This document shows, piece after piece, positions 37,022 to 45,104 of a stretch of DNA of 64,000 nt. How positions within the stretch are numbered: the first letter of the stretch is position 1; every line of letters begins with the position of its first letter. Under the pieces are notes generated by a model that had not been told where the DNA came from, did no database searches, and saw only the letters and a list, made by a program, of their open reading frames with translations. Origin of the DNA: PALSA-555 sp963821325 (GTDB lineage: Bacteria > Actinomycetota > Acidimicrobiia > IMCC26256 > PALSA-555); assembly GCA_963821325.1 (NCBI GenBank), contig CAWGDC010000001.1:434001-498000 (forward strand). Direction: 5' to 3'. Both the position numbers and the translations under genes were made by a program.

Positions 37022-37102
37022 CGAACCTGTGTTCGTGTAGTGAACACCGAACGGGTGTTCGCTGTCAAGGTCGAACGGGTGTTTGCCCCGAACGCATGCT
37101 CG
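37022..37102. promoter_or_regulatory. Four LexA (SOS) boxes between lexA and the LysM gene
   Basis: Mycobacterium-type SOS boxes CGAAC-N4-GTTCG occur at 37022-37035 (CGAACCTGTGTTCG) and 37048-37061 (CGAACGGGTGTTCG), both perfect. Near-perfect copies lie at 37072-37085 (one mismatch, ...GTTTG) and 37089-37102 (CGAACGCATGCTCG). They fill the shared control region and predict LexA control of both genes, with autoregulation of lexA. Confidence 0.9.
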
Positions 37103-37117
37103 TGTTACCGTCCCACC

Positions 37118-37744
37118 ATGACTGACCTGACGCCCCGGCAGCAGCAAGTCCTCGAGTTCATCGACCAGGAGGTCCGACAGCGCGGGTACCCGCCGAGCGT
37201 GCGGGAGATCGGCGAGGCCGTCGGCCTGTCGTCCAGCTCGACGGTGCACGCCCACCTCGCGGCCCTGCAGGACAAGGGGTATCTGCGTCGTGACCCGACG
37301 AAGCCCCGGGCCCTCGAGCTGCACTTCGCGTCGGCGTCGGGTGGCGCCGCCGAGCGGCGTCCCGTCCGCCATGTGCCGCTCGTCGGCGACGTCGCGGCCG
37401 GCACGGGCGTGCTCGCGGTCGAGAACGTCGAGGAGACCGTCCCCATGCCGGAGGACTTCACCGGCGCGGGCCAGCTCTTCATGGTCCGGGTGCGGGGCGA
37501 CTCGATGATCGAGGCCGGCATCCTCGACGGCGACTACGTCGTCGTCCGCCAGCAGCCGACGGCGGAGGCCGGCGAGATCGTCGTGGCGGGCATCCCCGGT
37601 GAGGAGGGCACGGTGAAGACGTTCCTTCGCCGCCGCGGGAAGATCGTGCTGCGACCCGAGAACCCGGCGCTCGACGAGATGGTCTACGACCCGGATGACG
37701 TCACGATCTACGGCAAGGTCGTCTCGCTGCTGCGCCGGTTCTGA
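37118..37744 (+). CDS. lexA: LexA repressor
   Basis: SOS-response repressor of 208 residues. The N-terminal winged helix (LTPRQQQVLEFIDQEVRQRG, VREIGEAVGLSSSSTVHAHL) binds SOS boxes. The cleavage site Ala-Gly is in LVGDVAAGTG, the catalytic serine in VRGDSMIEAGI and the lysine in GTVKTFLRR. RecA filaments trigger self-cleavage. ATG 37118 gives MTDLTPRQQ, the usual start; upstream in-frame codons fall within the operators. Length and layout match actinobacterial LexA. Confidence 0.97.
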   Translation: MTDLTPRQQQVLEFIDQEVRQRGYPPSVREIGEAVGLSSSSTVHAHLAALQDKGYLRRDPTKPRALELHFASASGGAAERRPVRHVPLVGDVAAGTGVLAVENVEETVPMPEDFTGAGQLFMVRVRGDSMIEAGILDGDYVVVRQQPTAEAGEIVVAGIPGEEGTVKTFLRRRGKIVLRPENPALDEMVYDPDDVTIYGKVVSLLRRF

Positions 37745-37765
37745 TCCGCGCCGCGGGCGCGACGC

Positions 37766-38596
37766 TCAGACCGCGATGCCGTGCTCGCGGAGGATGTCGT
37801 TGAGGCGCGCCTTCTCGTAGCGCTCACCCTCGGTGAGGTGCCGCACGATGAGCAGGCACGGCAACCCGAACTCGCCGCCGGGGTAGCGGCGCGGGCGGGT
37901 GGCCTGCATGCCGACGCACCAGTCCGGGACGACGCCCCGGGCGAGCTCGTCGCCGGTCTCGGCGTCGATGACGGGGATGCCCGGGTTCAACAGGACGCCC
38001 TCGCCGAGCACGCAGCCCTTCCCGACGCGGGCGCCTTGGGTGATCATGCTGCGGCTCCCGACGAGGGAGTCGTCGCCGATGATGACGGGGCTGGCTTGGG
38101 GCGGTTCGAGGACCCCGCCGATCCCGACCCCGCCGGAGAGATGGACCCGGGCCCCGATCTGGGCGCAGGACCCGACGGTGGCCCAGGTGTCCACCATCGT
38201 GTCGGGGCCGACGTACGCGCCGATGTTCACGTAGCTCGGCATCAGGATGGAGCCGCGCCCGATGTACGAGCCCCATCGTGCGGACCCGCCGGGGACGACG
38301 CGGACGCCGGCGTCCTCGTAGTGGTGCTTGAGCGGGATCTTGTCGGCGTACTCGAACGGTCCGAGCTCGGTCGTCTCCATGCGCGCCAGGCGGAAGAGCA
38401 GGAGGATCGCCTGCTTGAGCCACTCGTGGACGACGACCTGTCCGTCGACGACCTCGGCGACGCGGGCCTCGCCGGCGTCGAGCCGGTCGATCGCGGCGTA
38501 GACGACCTCTCGGGCTTCGGCCTCGCTCGCGGTGCTGCGGGTGAGGTCCTCGCGCCGCTCCCAGAGCGTGGCGATGCGTGGGGCGAGGTCGTCCAC
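37766..38596 (-). CDS. dapD: Tetrahydrodipicolinate N-succinyltransferase
   Basis: Succinylates 2,3,4,5-tetrahydrodipicolinate in lysine/meso-diaminopimelate synthesis. A 276-residue protein with an N-terminal helical domain and a left-handed beta-helix: hexapeptide-type repeats from RWGSYIGRGSILMPSYVNIG, GPDTMVDTWATVGSCAQIG, HLSGGVGIGGVLEPPQASP and VIIGDDSLVGSRSMITQGA. GTG 38596. It is followed upstream on the same strand by dapC, which performs the next step, and dapF is nearby, so this organism uses the succinylase branch. Confidence 0.93.
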   Translation of the reverse strand: MDDLAPRIATLWERREDLTRSTASEAEAREVVYAAIDRLDAGEARVAEVVDGQVVVHEWLKQAILLLFRLARMETTELGPFEYADKIPLKHHYEDAGVRVVPGGSARWGSYIGRGSILMPSYVNIGAYVGPDTMVDTWATVGSCAQIGARVHLSGGVGIGGVLEPPQASPVIIGDDSLVGSRSMITQGARVGKGCVLGEGVLLNPGIPVIDAETGDELARGVVPDWCVGMQATRPRRYPGGEFGLPCLLIVRHLTEGERYEKARLNDILREHGIAV

Positions 38597-38675
38597 GGCC
38601 GCTCACCCTAACGGCTGCGGTCGCGACCGCCGTGCCCGAATGGCGAACGGGCGCGTCGCGCCCGGCTCGGTGTGG

Positions 38676-39834
38676 TCAGCGCGTGGCGGCGGCGAGCCGG
38701 TCGACCACGCACGCGACCTGCGCGTCGGTGAGCGTGAGCGCCAGGCGGACCTGCGCTGCGCCAGCCTCCCCGTAGAGGTCGCCGGGCGCGACGAGGATCC
38801 CGAGGTGGGCCAGCTGGTCGGCGAGCGCCCAGCCGTCAGGCGTGTCGGCGCGGGCGAGCCACAGGTAGAACGTGGAAGGGCCGCCGACATGGACGACGTC
38901 GTGGGCGGCGAGAGCGTCGAGCATCGCGGCGCGCCGGGTGGCGTAGCGGGTGCGCTGCTCGTCGACGTGGCGGTCGTCGCCGAGCGCCGCGGCCGCGGCG
39001 GCCTGCACCGGGCCGGGCACCATGAGGCCGGCGTGCTTGCGCACCTCACCCAGGTAGGTGACGAGGTCGGCGTCGCCGGCTACGAAGCCGACGCGCAGGC
39101 CCGCCATGTTCGAGCGCTTCGACAGCGAGTGGACAGCGAGGACGCCCGTCGCGCCGGACGCGAGCGCGGTGATGGGCGTCGTCGACCGACCGTCGGCGTC
39201 GTAGGTGAACTCGGCGTAGCACTCGTCGCTCGCGACGACGATGCCGTGGGCCCGGGCCCAGCCGACGGCGGCGTCGAGCGCCTCGGCGGTGGCCGACGCC
39301 CCGGTCGGGTTGGCGGGGTCGTTGAGCCACAGCAGCAGCGCACGGGCGCGGTCGTCGGCGTCGACCCGTGCCAGGTCGAGCTGCCAGGCGGCGTCGACCG
39401 GGACGGGCACGGCCCGCAGCCCGGCGAGCGTGGCGCCGAGGGCGTAGGTGGGATACGAGACCGCGGGGTACAGGACGGTGTCGCGGCCCGGGTGGCGCAG
39501 CGACAGCCAGCGGGGCAGCGACGCGACGAACTCCTTCGTCCCGACACAGGCGCATACCGCGCTCGGGTCGACGGTGACGCCGAAGCGGCGGGCCAGCCAG
39601 TCGACCGCCGCGCCGCGGTACTCGGGGGTGCCGATCGTGGGCGGGTAGCCGCGGGCGCTCCCCATGGCGTCGTCGAGCGCGGCCCGCGCGATGGCCGGGA
39701 GCGGATCGACGGGCGTCCCGACCGACGCGTCGACGACGCCGCCTGGGACCCGGTCGGCGACGGCCCGTAGACGCGCCGAGCCGGTCGTGGGGGTACGGCG
39801 GGGGGACGAAGCCGGCTTCCACGTCGCGCGGCAC
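38676..39834 (-). CDS. dapC: Succinyldiaminopimelate transaminase, with frameshift
   Basis: PLP-dependent class I/II aminotransferase of about 385 residues that makes N-succinyl-LL-diaminopimelate from the DapD product. Motifs: SVGTPVDPLPAI and YPPTIGTPEYRGA (substrate loop), WLNDPANPTGA, VASDECYAEF (PLP-phenol Asp/Tyr) and SLSKRSNMAGLRVGF (PLP-lysine). The start GTG 39834 gives PRDVEAGFVPPPYPHDRLG; one shift near 39780 joins it to RLRAVADRVPGGVVDASVG. Placement next to dapD supports DapC over other aminotransferases. Essential in most actinomycetes, so the frameshift is unlikely to be real. Confidence 0.88.
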
Positions 39835-39862
39835 GATCGCAGGCTACCGCCGGGGTGGTCGG

Positions 39863-41164
39863 TCAGCCGGTGAGGAATGCCTGGTAGCGGCCGAGGTCGA
39901 GCTCGTCGATCCGCGCGCGCACCCGTGTCCCGACGTCGGCGTGCACCTCGATGAGCACCTCGCCGTCGCGGTGCAGCGCGGCGAGCACGTCGCCGCGGTC
40001 GTAGGGGACGAGGAACTCGACGACGGCACCGAGCGAGCGGAGCCGCTCGGTGAGCGCGTCGAGCAGCTTGTCGAGCCCCTCGCCGGTGCGGGCCGACACG
40101 CCGACGGCCGCTTCGCCGACGCCGAAGTCACGCCCGGGGGACGGGAGCGCGTCGATCTTGTTGACGACGAGCAGCTCGGGGCGGTCGCCCGCGCCGATCT
40201 CGTCGAGCACGGAGCGGACCGCCGCCACCTGGCCCGGGGCGTCGGCCGCGACGCCGTCGACGACGTGGACGACGAGGTCGGCGTCGGTGACGACCTCGAG
40301 GGTGGAGCGGAACGCCTCGACGAGCCCGTGCGGGAGCCGGCGGACGAACCCGACGGTGTCGGAGCACAGGACGGTCTCGCCGCTGGGAAGGCGCAGCCGT
40401 CGGGTGGTCGGGTCGACGGTCGAGAAGAGTCGGTCCTCGACGGGGACGTGCGCGTCGGTCAGGGCGTTGAGCAGGGTGGACTTGCCGGCGTTCGTGTAGC
40501 CGACGAGCCCGATGGTCGGGATGGCCCGCCGGCGGCGGGCCTTGCGCTGGGTGGCGCGCGTCTGGGTGACGCGGTCGAGGTCGCGCTCGAGCTTCGTGAT
40601 GCGGCGCTGGATGCGCCGGCGGTCGACCTCGAGCTGGGTCTCCCCCGGGCCGCGGGTCCCGATGCCGCCGCCCTGCTGGCTGAGCGAGACGCCGCGGCCG
40701 CGCAGCCGCGGCAGCCGGTAGCGGAGCTGGGCGAGCTCGACCTGCAGCATCCCGGCCTGGCTGGTGGCGTGCTGGGCGAAGATGTCCATGATGAGCGCCA
40801 CCCGGTCGACGACGTCGCGGCCGAGGCGCTGCTCGAGGTTGCGTTGCTGGGCGGGGGTGAGCTCGTCGTCGAACACGACGACGTCGACGTCGAGCGCGTC
40901 GGCGGTGTGGCGCAGCTCCTCGGCCTTGCCGGGTCCGACGTAGGTCGCGGGGTCGGGCCGGTCGCGGCGCTGCAGGACGGTGTCGACGGGGTCGGCGCCG
41001 GCGGTGTCGGTGAGTCGGGCGAGCTCCTCGAGCGACGCCTCGGCGTCGGCGGCGGTGCGGGTCCCCGCGCCGGTTCCGACGAGCAGGGCGCGTTGTCGGA
41101 CGACCTCGAGGTCGATCTCGGTGGCGGTGAGCCGCCGTCGGGCTCGTCCGGGTCGTCCGCTCAC
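39863..41164 (-). CDS. hflX: Ribosome-associated GTPase HflX
   Basis: A 433-residue GTPase that binds the 50S subunit and splits stalled ribosomes. N-terminal HflX domain (YVGPGKAEELRHTADALD, FDDELTPAQQRNLEQRLG), a helical linker with GPGETQLEVDRRRIQRRI, and a TRAFAC GTPase domain with G1 GYTNAGKST, G3 DTVGFVRRLPH, G4 NKIDALP. GTG 41164 overlaps the dapF stop region, so the two are coupled. The same neighbours, hflX and dapF, occur in Mycobacterium. Confidence 0.94.
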   Translation of the reverse strand: MSGRPGRARRRLTATEIDLEVVRQRALLVGTGAGTRTAADAEASLEELARLTDTAGADPVDTVLQRRDRPDPATYVGPGKAEELRHTADALDVDVVVFDDELTPAQQRNLEQRLGRDVVDRVALIMDIFAQHATSQAGMLQVELAQLRYRLPRLRGRGVSLSQQGGGIGTRGPGETQLEVDRRRIQRRITKLERDLDRVTQTRATQRKARRRRAIPTIGLVGYTNAGKSTLLNALTDAHVPVEDRLFSTVDPTTRRLRLPSGETVLCSDTVGFVRRLPHGLVEAFRSTLEVVTDADLVVHVVDGVAADAPGQVAAVRSVLDEIGAGDRPELLVVNKIDALPSPGRDFGVGEAAVGVSARTGEGLDKLLDALTERLRSLGAVVEFLVPYDRGDVLAALHRDGEVLIEVHADVGTRVRARIDELDLGRYQAFLTG

Positions 41165-41985
41165 GATGGGGTGGGCATCTCAACGTCGAAGACGTGGGTG
41201 ACCGGCCCGCCGAGCCGGACGGTGGCGCCGAGCCTCACGTCGAGGTCACCCCCGGGGACGTGGACCGTGACGTGGTCGTCCACGAGGCCGCGTCGGTGGG
41301 CGACCGCGGCGGCGGCGCAGGCGCCGGTGCCACAGGACAGGGTCTCGCCGACGCCGCGCTCCCAGACGCGCATCTGGAGCGCGTCGCGTCCGACCGGGGT
41401 GACGAACTCGACGTTCGTGCTGGACGGGAAGCGCGGGTCGTGCTCGAGGTGGGGGCCGTGCTGGGTGACCCGGGCGCTGGTGACGTCGTCGACGAGGAGC
41501 ACGAGGTGCGGGTTGCCGACACCGGCGGCGTCACCGTGGTAGGTGACACCGTGGAAGGTGACCTCGAGATCGAGCGCGCTCGGGCCCGAGAACGGGATCG
41601 CCGCGGGGTCGAAGGTGACCGGCCCCATGTCGACCGTCGCGGCGCGGAGCTGCCCGGTGGCGTCGCGGTCGAGGTCGACCGGGCGCCGCCCCGCCGCGGT
41701 GTCCACGACGAGCGTGCGGTCGGTGCCGAGGCCCTGGGCGGCGGCCACCCAGGCGAGGCAGCGGATGCCGTTGCCGCTCATCTCGGCGGGGCTGCCGTCG
41801 GCGTTGTAGAGGGTCATGGTGCAGTCGGCGCCGTCCGTGCCGGGGCCGAGGACGAGGAGACCGTCGGCGCCGACCCCACGGTGCCGGTCGCAGAGGTCGC
41901 GGATCGTGGCGGGGTCCGGGGCGGGCGCGTCGGCCACGAGGAAGTCGTTGCCCGTGGCGTGGAGCTTCGCCAGCCGGATCGTCAC
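41161..41985 (-). CDS. dapF: Diaminopimelate epimerase
   Basis: Converts LL- to meso-diaminopimelate without cofactor, 274 residues. The two catalytic cysteines are in MSGNGIRCLAW and LSCGTGACAAA, and the N-terminal substrate segment is KLHATGNDFLV. GTG 41985 gives a normal start of VTIRLAKLHATGNDF. The gene overlaps miaA upstream (start 41985, miaA stop 41982) and hflX downstream, forming a tight miaB-miaA-dapF-hflX run. Confidence 0.96.
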   Translation of the reverse strand: MTIRLAKLHATGNDFLVADAPAPDPATIRDLCDRHRGVGADGLLVLGPGTDGADCTMTLYNADGSPAEMSGNGIRCLAWVAAAQGLGTDRTLVVDTAAGRRPVDLDRDATGQLRAATVDMGPVTFDPAAIPFSGPSALDLEVTFHGVTYHGDAAGVGNPHLVLLVDDVTSARVTQHGPHLEHDPRFPSSTNVEFVTPVGRDALQMRVWERGVGETLSCGTGACAAAAVAHRRGLVDDHVTVHVPGGDLDVRLGATVRLGGPVTHVFDVEMPTPS

Positions 41986-42911
41986 GCGCTCCAGGCTGCC
42001 AGGAGACTGGCGAGGACGCGGCACGGGTTGTCGGACGTCCCGTGCCAGGTGATGCGGGGGTCGCGGCGGAACCACATGCGCTGGCGGCGGGCGAAGGACC
42101 GCGTCCGGCGGGCGATGGCGTCGAAGTCGTCGTCGCCGGGGGCGCGGCCGGCGTCGAGCGCGTCGGCGAGCTCGCGGTAGCCGATGGCTTGGCGGGCCGT
42201 GCGGCTCAGCCCTGGCGCGTGACGGGCGGTGTCGACCTCGGCGACCAGGCCGGCGTCCCGCATCGCATCGACGCGGGCGGCGATGCGCGCCGCGAGGCGG
42301 TCTCGGGGCAGCCACACGCCCGCGACCCGGACGGGGAACGCGGTCGGGCCGAAGGTCGCGACGCCGGGACCGAACGACGAGAAGGGCTGCCCGGTGACGG
42401 TGATGACCTCGAGGGCGCGCACGATGCGTCGCGCGTTGTGGGGGTCGATGCGTGCCGCGGCGGTGGGGTCCGCGGTCCGGAGCTGCTCGTAGGCGCGGGC
42501 GACGCCGCCCGGCTCGGTGGTGGCGGCTTCGAGCTCGGTGCGCACGGCGAGGTCCTCGGCGGGGAGGCGCAGGTCGTCGAGCACCGCCTGGACGTAGAGG
42601 CCGGTGCCACCGACGAGCAGCGCCCGTCGGCCGCGGGCCTCGATGTCGGCCACGGCGCCGCGGGCCATCGCTTGGGTCCGGGCGACCGACCATTCGTCGT
42701 CCGGGTCCGCGACGTCGAGGAGGTGGTGACGCACGGCCTGGCGGGTCGCGGCGTCGGGCTTGGCGGTCCCGACGTCGAGGCCCCGATAGACCTGCATCGA
42801 GTCGAGGGAGACGATCTCGACGTCGCCGAGGGTCGTCGCGGCCGCGGCGGCGAGGGCCGACTTGCCCGATGCGGTCGGCCCGACGAGGGCCAGGTGCGGA
42901 CGCGGGGACGT
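41982..42911 (-). CDS. miaA: tRNA dimethylallyltransferase
   Basis: Adds the dimethylallyl group to N6 of A37 in tRNAs reading UNN codons. The P-loop HLALVGPTASGKSALA is at the N-terminus, with VSLDSMQVYRGLDVGTAKP, HHLLDVADPDDEWSVA and LVGGTGLYVQAVL. About 309 residues. No ATG, GTG or TTG lies in frame between the miaB stop (42925) and the P-loop; the 5' end is set at an in-frame ACG (42911-42909), so the true start is uncertain and may be hidden by a base error. MiaB, encoded immediately upstream, methylthiolates the same base. Confidence 0.9.
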   Translation of the reverse strand, partial: TSPRPHLALVGPTASGKSALAAAAATTLGDVEIVSLDSMQVYRGLDVGTAKPDAATRQAVRHHLLDVADPDDEWSVARTQAMARGAVADIEARGRRALLVGGTGLYVQAVLDDLRLPAEDLAVRTELEAATTEPGGVARAYEQLRTADPTAAARIDPHNARRIVRALEVITVTGQPFSSFGPGVATFGPTAFPVRVAGVWLPRDRLAARIAARVDAMRDAGLVAEVDTARHAPGLSRTARQAIGYRELADALDAGRAPGDDDFDAIARRTRSFARRQRMWFRRDPRITWHGTSDNPCRVLASLLAAWSA

Positions 42912-42924
42912 GGGCGGTTCCCGA

Positions 42925-44271
42925 TCAGGCGGCGGCGACGGGGATGCGCGGGAGGGCCTCGCCGCGGAGCCAGTGCGGCGCCGCGTCGGTGACCCGGACG
43001 TGCACGAGCGCACCGGCGTCGAGGCCCGGCCCGGACGTGACGTGCGCGAGCTTGCCTTGACGGGTGCGGCCGCTGACCCGGCTCGGGTCGCGCTTCGAGG
43101 GCCCCTCGACGAGGATCTCCTCGACGCGCCCGATGCGGTCCCGGTGGCGGGCGAGGGCGTGGCGCTCGACGACGGCGGTGAGGCGTCGCATGCGGTCCTG
43201 CGCGACGTCGGCGGGGACGAAGTCGTCCTGGGCGGCGGCCGCCGGGGTTCCCGGTCGGGGCGAGAAGATGAACGTGTACGCGGCGTCGAAGTCGGCGGCG
43301 TCGACCACGGCGAGGGTGGCGTCGAAGTCGGCGTCGGTCTCGCCGGGGAACCCGACGATGATGTCGGTGGTGACGGCCAGGTCGGGGATGGCCCGGCGGG
43401 CCGCGTCGAGCTTGGCGAGGTACCGGTCGGCGGTGTAGCCCCGGTGCATCTGGGCGAGGGTGCGGTCACTGCCCGACTGCAACGGCAGGTGGAGCTGCTC
43501 GCACACCGCGTCGCACTCCGCCATCGCGGCGATGGTCTCGGGTCGCAGGTCCTTCGGGTGCGGTGAGGTGTACCGGATGCGCCGAATCCCGGGGACGGCG
43601 TCGACGGCCCGCAGCAGGTCGGCGAAGCGGGGCCGGTACTGGCCGGCGCCCAGGTCGCGGCCGTAGGAGTTGACGTTCTGGCCGAGGAGCGTGACCTCGC
43701 GGACGCCGTCGGCCGCGAGATCCTCGATCTCGTGGATCACGTCGCCGAGCCGTCGGCTGATCTCCGGGCCGCGCACGATCGGGACGATGCAGAACGTGCA
43801 GCTGTTGTCGCAGCCGACCTGGATCGTCACCCACGCCCGGTGGGTGCTCGCCCGGGCCGCGGGAAGCGCGGTGGGGGCGCCGTGCTCCTCCAGGATCTCC
43901 ACGATCGGGCCGTCGCGGCGGGCCCGCGCGAGCAGCGTCGGGGCGTGCGCCAGGTTGTGGGTGCCGAACACGACGTCGACGTGCCCGGCCCGGGCCAGGA
44001 CGTCGCCCCGGTCCTTCTGGGCCAGGCAGCCGCCGACGGCGATCTGGACGTCGGGGCGGCGGTCCTTCAGCGCCTTGAGGTGCCCCAGGGTGCCGTAGAG
44101 CCGGTTGTCGGCGTTCTCGCGGATGCAGCAGGTGTTGAGGACGATCACGTCGGCGGTATCTGGGTCGGCGGTCGGCTCGAGCCCGTCGGCACGCAGCAGC
44201 CCGGCCAGGCGCTCGGAGTCGTGCTCGTTCATCTGGCACCCGAAGGTGCGAATGTGGAAGCGCCTCGCCAT
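42925..44271 (-). CDS. miaB: tRNA-2-methylthio-N6-dimethylallyladenosine synthase
   Basis: Radical SAM methylthiotransferase of 448 residues. N-terminal UPF0004 domain with the three auxiliary-cluster cysteines in TFGCQMN, LNTCCIREN and VGGCLAQ. Radical SAM motif GCDNSCTFCIVP (CxxxCxxC), followed by the TRAM domain at the C-terminus (VEEILVEGPSKRD...). ATG 44271 gives MARRFHIRTFGCQMNEHDS. It acts after MiaA, encoded next downstream. Confidence 0.96.
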   Translation of the reverse strand: MARRFHIRTFGCQMNEHDSERLAGLLRADGLEPTADPDTADVIVLNTCCIRENADNRLYGTLGHLKALKDRRPDVQIAVGGCLAQKDRGDVLARAGHVDVVFGTHNLAHAPTLLARARRDGPIVEILEEHGAPTALPAARASTHRAWVTIQVGCDNSCTFCIVPIVRGPEISRRLGDVIHEIEDLAADGVREVTLLGQNVNSYGRDLGAGQYRPRFADLLRAVDAVPGIRRIRYTSPHPKDLRPETIAAMAECDAVCEQLHLPLQSGSDRTLAQMHRGYTADRYLAKLDAARRAIPDLAVTTDIIVGFPGETDADFDATLAVVDAADFDAAYTFIFSPRPGTPAAAAQDDFVPADVAQDRMRRLTAVVERHALARHRDRIGRVEEILVEGPSKRDPSRVSGRTRQGKLAHVTSGPGLDAGALVHVRVTDAAPHWLRGEALPRIPVAAA

Positions 44272-44314
44272 ACCCGTTCGAGTCTACGGGGCCGGTCTGT
44301 CAGGATCACCCGCC

Positions 44315-45037
44315 GTGCACGTCGGCGTGGGGGCGTTCGTGGTGGCCGCCACCGCGGTGTCGGTCGGTGCGATGGTCCAGGGGTCGATCGGGTTCGGCTT
44401 GAACCTGCTCTCCGCGCCGTTTGTCGCGATCGTCGTCCCGCGGGCGCTGCCGGCCACCCTGGTGCTCGTCGCGTTCCCGCTGGCCGTCACGCTCCTGGTC
44501 CGGGAGCACCCGCACGTGCATCGGCGGGCGCTGCCGTGGCTGGTGCTCGGCGCCGTCCCGGGCACGGCGGCCGGGCTGCTGATCGTCGGCCACGTGAGCA
44601 GCGTCGACCTGGCGATCGTCGTGGGGGGGATCACCCTGCTCGGCGTCGCGCTGAGCATCGTGTCGCCGCCCGTGGCGGTGACGCCGGTGACGGCGTTCGT
44701 CGCCGGGTTGGCGTCGAACGTGTTCGGGACGGCGTCGTCGGTGGGTGGGCCGCCGGTCGCGCTGCTGTTCCAGCACCACCCGGGGCCGGCCGCCCGCTCG
44801 ACGCTCAGCGCGTTCTTCGCGTCGAGCGCCCTGCTGTCATTGGTCGGCTACGTGCTCACCGGGAACATCACGGTCGACCAGCTGCGGTTCGCCGCCGAGC
44901 TCCTGCCCTTCATGGTGGGCGGGTTCTGGATCAGCCGCCATCTCCGCGGCCAGATCGACCGTGGCTGGCTGCGTCCGACGGTGCTCGCCCTGTCGGCGGC
45001 GGCGGGGACGGTGGCGATCCTGCGGGCCGTGCTGTAG
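44315..45037 (+). CDS. TauE/SafE family membrane exporter
   Basis: A 240-residue integral membrane protein, with seven or eight hydrophobic helices, of the TauE/SafE (DUF81) family that moves small anions such as sulfite or sulfoacetate. Family motifs are VQGSIGFGLNLLSAPF at the first helix and GLASNVFGTASSVGGPPVAL in the second half (conserved G-x-x-S-x-x-x-G-P-P). GTG 44315. It is the only plus-strand gene in this part of the housekeeping block and converges on recA through a strong hairpin. Confidence 0.82.
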   Translation: MHVGVGAFVVAATAVSVGAMVQGSIGFGLNLLSAPFVAIVVPRALPATLVLVAFPLAVTLLVREHPHVHRRALPWLVLGAVPGTAAGLLIVGHVSSVDLAIVVGGITLLGVALSIVSPPVAVTPVTAFVAGLASNVFGTASSVGGPPVALLFQHHPGPAARSTLSAFFASSALLSLVGYVLTGNITVDQLRFAAELLPFMVGGFWISRHLRGQIDRGWLRPTVLALSAAAGTVAILRAVL

Positions 45038-45041
45038 TGCA

Positions 45042-45083
45042 GCACGCCGGTGGCGGGAGCGTGACTCCCGCCACCGGTCGTGC
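45042..45083. terminator. Strong bidirectional hairpin between tauE-like gene and recA
   Basis: A perfect 13-bp stem, CCGGTGGCGGGAG (45047-45059) with CTCCCGCCACCGG (45065-45077), loop CGTGA. It is extended by GCACG/CGTGC around a single bulge. It fills the 67-base gap between convergent genes. Confidence 0.85.
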
Positions 45084-45104
45084 CGGGCTGGGCAGGGGGC
45101 AGAG

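Noticed and set aside
41161..42693. A 510-codon frame covering dapF and extending through miaA
   Set aside because: Only the first part (to GTG 41985) has DapF motifs. The rest is an off-frame reading of miaA with low-complexity Arg/Pro content.
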